Shown here: piece after piece, positions 4,595 through 7,031 of the stretch
How the letters are laid out: each line of letters starts with the position of its first letter
How positions within the stretch are numbered: position 1 is the stretch's first letter
Assembly: GCA_015232935.1 (NCBI GenBank)
Contig: JADFYT010000119.1
Coordinates: 1-7,031 of the forward strand
Reading direction: 5' to 3'
DNA length: 7,031 nucleotides
Source of the DNA: Desulfamplus sp.
GTDB lineage: Bacteria; Desulfobacterota; Desulfobacteria; Desulfobacterales; Desulfobacteraceae
Notes under the pieces: model-generated
Seen by the model: only the letters and a program-made list of their open reading frames with translations
Databases searched by the model: none
What the model was told of the DNA's origin: nothing
Position numbers and translations under genes: made by a program

Positions 4595-6328
4595 TCAGCC
4601 TTTTATGATTCTTGGCAGAATCATCTGGTGCTGAGGGCATATTGATTTGGGATTTTGATATACGCTGCCGGCAAAGGCCTGCATATATTTTCTTATATCA
4701 GCAAGTTTTACTATTTCATCCACAAGGCCGTTCTTCGCACAGAAAAGCGGCCTTGATGTGTCGTGATATTTTTTTGCAAGATCATTCATTTTATCAATAA
4801 CAGGCTGCATATCTTTACCAGCCTCCTTTTCCTTGACAAGACGCCTTGCATAAGTTGCCACAGCCGCGGTCTCTCCGTGCATTACATAAATCTCAGTAGC
4901 AGCGGTGCCAATGGTAAAGGCATTGTGCCGGTTGGCCTGAGGACCGCCAAGAACATAGTGGGCCGCGGCCGAACCCTTTCTGAGCACCACAAGCATCATG
5001 GGAACATCTGTCTGCTGTATGGAGTAGATCAAGGATTGCCCAAGTCCAAGAAGCTCTGCTTTTTCGGCGATATCCCCGACATCAATTCCAGATGTGTCCT
5101 GAAACCAGATTATTGGAATCCTGTCTCTGCCGCAAAGAGTGACAAACTCATTCATCTTGATTAACCCCTGACGATAGAGCTTGCCTCCAATACCGGGATA
5201 ATCGGCATATTCAGGATAGCCATCTCCAAGATAACCCTGACGGTTGCCAATGCAGGCAACAAGAAAACCATCGATTTTACAAAGACCCGTGTACATTTCA
5301 GGGCCGTAATCAGGGCGGAACTCGGAGTGCTGGCCGCCGTCCACAACTCTTGACAGCACATCATCAAAAGAATATACCTTTTTTTGACCCATCGGCAGAA
5401 GACTGAGAAGATCCTCCTGATGAAAAGCTGGCGGCACAGGCTCTGCCACACGAAAGAATTCGGGGTTGTAGGCTGGCATATCCTGCATGTAATATTTCAG
5501 TCCATCCAGTACATCCTTCTCCTCATCGAACACATACCTGAAAAAGCCGGTCTCATCGTAATGAATTTTAACCGATCCAGGCGGCTTTGCCTTGTCTGTC
5601 TTTGCCTTTTCAACCAGCAGTTCAGCCATATCCATTGTAAAGCCGCCGCGTGGAGCCATTCCGCTCACGATTCCCGCACCGCCTACCGCGATATTGCAGT
5701 TCTTGTGTGCAAAAAGAACAGTAGGGCTGATGCTTTGATATCCGCCACCGGCAGGGTTTGTGCCATAAATTCCGGCAAGTATGGGGATACCCATCTGTTC
5801 AAGCTCTGCATGTCGAAAGAACGGGGTTCCCGCACCTCTTCTGTTGGCGTAGAATTTTTCCTGTTCCGGCAATTTTGCACCGCTGCAGTTGACAAGCCAT
5901 ACCAAGGGAATGTTAAGCCGTTTTGCAAGATCAGTTACCCTGAGGATATTATCTGACTGTCCAGGAAGCCACGCTCCTGCCATCACCTTGTTGTCAAACC
6001 CGATTATGACTGCCCATTTGCCCGCAATTTTTCCAAGACCATCAATCACATTGGTAGTTCCCTCCTCGTTGTCAGCAGGATTATACAGGGTGTGAAGAGG
6101 TGTCCATGTACCCTCGTCAACAAGGTATGCAAGACGCTGCCATACTGTCATCTCGCCTCTTGCGTTTATTTTCTCTGTGGAAAAGCCGGCATTTTTTACC
6201 TTTTCAACAGCATCATCAATCTCTTTTTCAGCTTCAAGAAACGCCTGAACATTCTCTTGAGTGCTTTCAATGGTATTTTCGCTGAGTTCTGTCCCGAAAA
6301 GGGGCATATTTTCAAAATAGGGTCTCAT
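4595..6328 (-). CDS. gcdA: Glutaconyl-CoA decarboxylase alpha subunit (carboxyltransferase)
   Basis: Carboxyltransferase subunit that moves the carboxyl group of glutaconyl-CoA to biotin, giving crotonyl-CoA; in the classical enzyme the membrane beta subunit then releases CO2 and pumps Na+. At 577 residues it is close to the 587 of Acidaminococcus GcdA, and it agrees along its length from the N-terminal PYFENMP to the C-terminal QNPKSICPQHQMILPR. It has two crotonase-fold carboxyltransferase domains, about 55-300 and 325-565. Conserved blocks are AGAWLPGQ (117-124), GIYGTNPAGGGYQSISPT (186-203), GPEMYTGLCKIDG (342-354), GIGGKLYRQGLIKMNEFVTL (379-398), QDTSGIDVG (410-418) and LRKGSAAAHYVLGGP (449-463). 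Start ATG 6328 is chosen over TTG 6331. It follows an acyl-CoA dehydrogenase by 124 bp. Beta, gamma and delta subunits are not seen. A related acyl-CoA carboxyltransferase is the alternative. Confidence 0.92.
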   Translation of the reverse strand: MRPYFENMPLFGTELSENTIESTQENVQAFLEAEKEIDDAVEKVKNAGFSTEKINARGEMTVWQRLAYLVDEGTWTPLHTLYNPADNEEGTTNVIDGLGKIAGKWAVIIGFDNKVMAGAWLPGQSDNILRVTDLAKRLNIPLVWLVNCSGAKLPEQEKFYANRRGAGTPFFRHAELEQMGIPILAGIYGTNPAGGGYQSISPTVLFAHKNCNIAVGGAGIVSGMAPRGGFTMDMAELLVEKAKTDKAKPPGSVKIHYDETGFFRYVFDEEKDVLDGLKYYMQDMPAYNPEFFRVAEPVPPAFHQEDLLSLLPMGQKKVYSFDDVLSRVVDGGQHSEFRPDYGPEMYTGLCKIDGFLVACIGNRQGYLGDGYPEYADYPGIGGKLYRQGLIKMNEFVTLCGRDRIPIIWFQDTSGIDVGDIAEKAELLGLGQSLIYSIQQTDVPMMLVVLRKGSAAAHYVLGGPQANRHNAFTIGTAATEIYVMHGETAAVATYARRLVKEKEAGKDMQPVIDKMNDLAKKYHDTSRPLFCAKNGLVDEIVKLADIRKYMQAFAGSVYQNPKSICPQHQMILPRIIKG

Positions 6329-6334
6329 CAATAT

Positions 6335-6340
6335 CTCCTT
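6335..6340 (-). promoter_or_regulatory. Ribosome binding site deciding the gcdA start
   Basis: AAGGAG on the minus strand is 6 bp before the ATG at 6328 and only 3 bp before the in-frame TTG at 6331, so the ATG is the likely start. Confidence 0.7.
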
Positions 6341-6392
6341 GCGATCTTGTTTAGGAATCGGTTTTAAATAACTTGCTCATTTCAGAATAGGC

Positions 6393-6416
6393 CGACGTTG
6401 AATGACGACGTATTCA
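6393..6416. repeat. Small repeat cluster in the acyl-CoA dehydrogenase-gcdA gap
   Basis: CGACGT occurs twice (6393-6398 and 6406-6411), 13 bp apart. An inverted repeat TGAAT/ATTCA (6399-6403 and 6412-6416) encloses the second copy. No T-run follows on either strand, so it is not a terminator. It could be a regulator site or chance. The remainder of the gap (6329-6452) shows no clear promoter. Confidence 0.25.
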
Positions 6417-6452
6417 GATTTTAAAATGGGAATGTTATTTCGGACTCATTCC

Positions 6453-7031
6453 TTAGCGGTTCGCCTTTCTGATTCCAAGTTGATCAAGTGCAATAATCCA
6501 TTTGCATATATTTGTTGACCCCTCGACAATGTAATATGTCGGGGCATCCCTGTAATATCTTGCCACCGGATACTCTGTGGAATAGCCATAGGCTCCCATG
6601 ATTCTCATGGCAAAGTTGGCACACTTTGTCACGGTTTCGCCAACAAAATATTTGGCTTTTGCCACACTCAGGCCATTGTTAAGATCTCCTTGATCCTTTT
6701 CCCAGGAGGCCTTGTAAACCAGAAGACGAGCGGCGTCAATATCGGTTACCATCTGGGCAATCATATCCTGGTTCATCTGAAACTCGCCGATCTTTTTGCC
6801 AAACTGGGCTCTTTCATTGCAGTATCTGGTGACAGTATCAAGACATGCCTGGGCAAGGCCGACTCCGCCCGCAGCAGCAGAAAGGCGGGTCTGGTTAAGG
6901 GAGCTGAAAACTATTTTCGCACCGTCACCGGGTTTGCCAAGAATATTTTCCTTGGGAACCTTTACACTGTCCAGGAATACCTCACCGGTCGGAGATGAAT
7001 GAGAACCCATTTTTTCCAGAGCGGATGTGGA
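6453..7031 (-). CDS. Acyl-CoA dehydrogenase, C-terminal part; candidate non-decarboxylating glutaryl-CoA dehydrogenase
   Basis: FAD-dependent acyl-CoA dehydrogenase; the frame is open to the window edge and the visible 192 residues are about the C-terminal half of a usual 380-390 residue protein. Visible parts are the end of the beta domain (SALEKMGSHSSPTGEVFLDS, VKVPKENILG) and the C-terminal helical domain. The latter contains CNERAQFGKKIGEFQMNQ (FAD contacts), IMGAYGYSTEYPVARYYRDA, and the active-site segment TYYIVEGSTNICK. The Glu of VEGST (codon 6522-6524) is in the place of the catalytic base of glutaryl-CoA dehydrogenases, and the residue before it is Val rather than the usual Tyr. Adjacency to gcdA suggests oxidation of glutaryl-CoA to glutaconyl-CoA without decarboxylation. 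Substrate assignment is inference; another short- or medium-chain acyl-CoA is possible. Electrons would go to an ETF. Confidence 0.9.
   Translation of the reverse strand, partial: STSALEKMGSHSSPTGEVFLDSVKVPKENILGKPGDGAKIVFSSLNQTRLSAAAGGVGLAQACLDTVTRYCNERAQFGKKIGEFQMNQDMIAQMVTDIDAARLLVYKASWEKDQGDLNNGLSVAKAKYFVGETVTKCANFAMRIMGAYGYSTEYPVARYYRDAPTYYIVEGSTNICKWIIALDQLGIRKANR

Noticed and set aside
5384..5956. Plus-strand open frame of 190 codons opposite gcdA
   Set aside because: It lies wholly antisense to a well-conserved gene and its translation is rich in Cys and His with no recognisable domain, as expected for a shadow frame.

Overview
The window suggests a sulfate-reducing member of the Desulfobacterota, most likely a Desulfobacterales-type complete oxidiser. 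The evidence is a DsrC with both redox-active C-terminal cysteines, an Lrp/AsnC-like siroheme decarboxylase subunit, and a glutaconyl-CoA decarboxylase alpha subunit beside an acyl-CoA dehydrogenase. A Gram-negative envelope is shown by the Mla lipid-transport genes. This is inference from gene content; there is no rRNA or other taxonomic marker.

Left half, plus strand (1-3380): an uninterrupted mla operon in the order mlaE (truncated by the window start), mlaF, mlaD, mlaC, mlaA. It encodes an inner-membrane ABC permease and ATPase, an MCE-domain membrane-anchored substrate protein, a periplasmic lipid shuttle and an outer-membrane component. Together these form a complete retrograde phospholipid route, apart from an MlaB (STAS) subunit, which is not seen. 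A 101-bp gap before mlaC carries two tandem TGACC/GGTCA palindromes and a TATAAT box.

Middle (3381-4594): a probable bidirectional terminator separates the mla operon from the convergent minus-strand genes. These are an AhbA-type siroheme decarboxylase subunit (ahbA) and, upstream of it, dsrC. dsrC looks like an independent unit, with overlapping sigma70-like promoters, a strong Shine-Dalgarno and a very strong intrinsic terminator. Both genes relate to dissimilatory sulfur metabolism or its tetrapyrrole cofactors: siroheme is the DsrAB cofactor and the precursor of heme by the Ahb route.

Right half, minus strand (4595-7031): an acyl-CoA dehydrogenase (N-terminus outside the window) followed by gcdA. 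The pairing suggests anaerobic glutaryl-CoA breakdown: non-decarboxylating oxidation to glutaconyl-CoA, then biotin- and usually Na+-dependent decarboxylation to crotonyl-CoA. This is the terminal section of aromatic or dicarboxylate degradation in sulfate reducers. The other decarboxylase subunits (membrane beta, biotin carrier) are not in the window.

No RNA genes, insertion sequences, CRISPR arrays or phage genes were seen. No gene-free stretch exceeds 300 bases. The window is mostly a well-organised core-metabolism region; the main points of interest are the neighbourhood links and several promoter-scale details.
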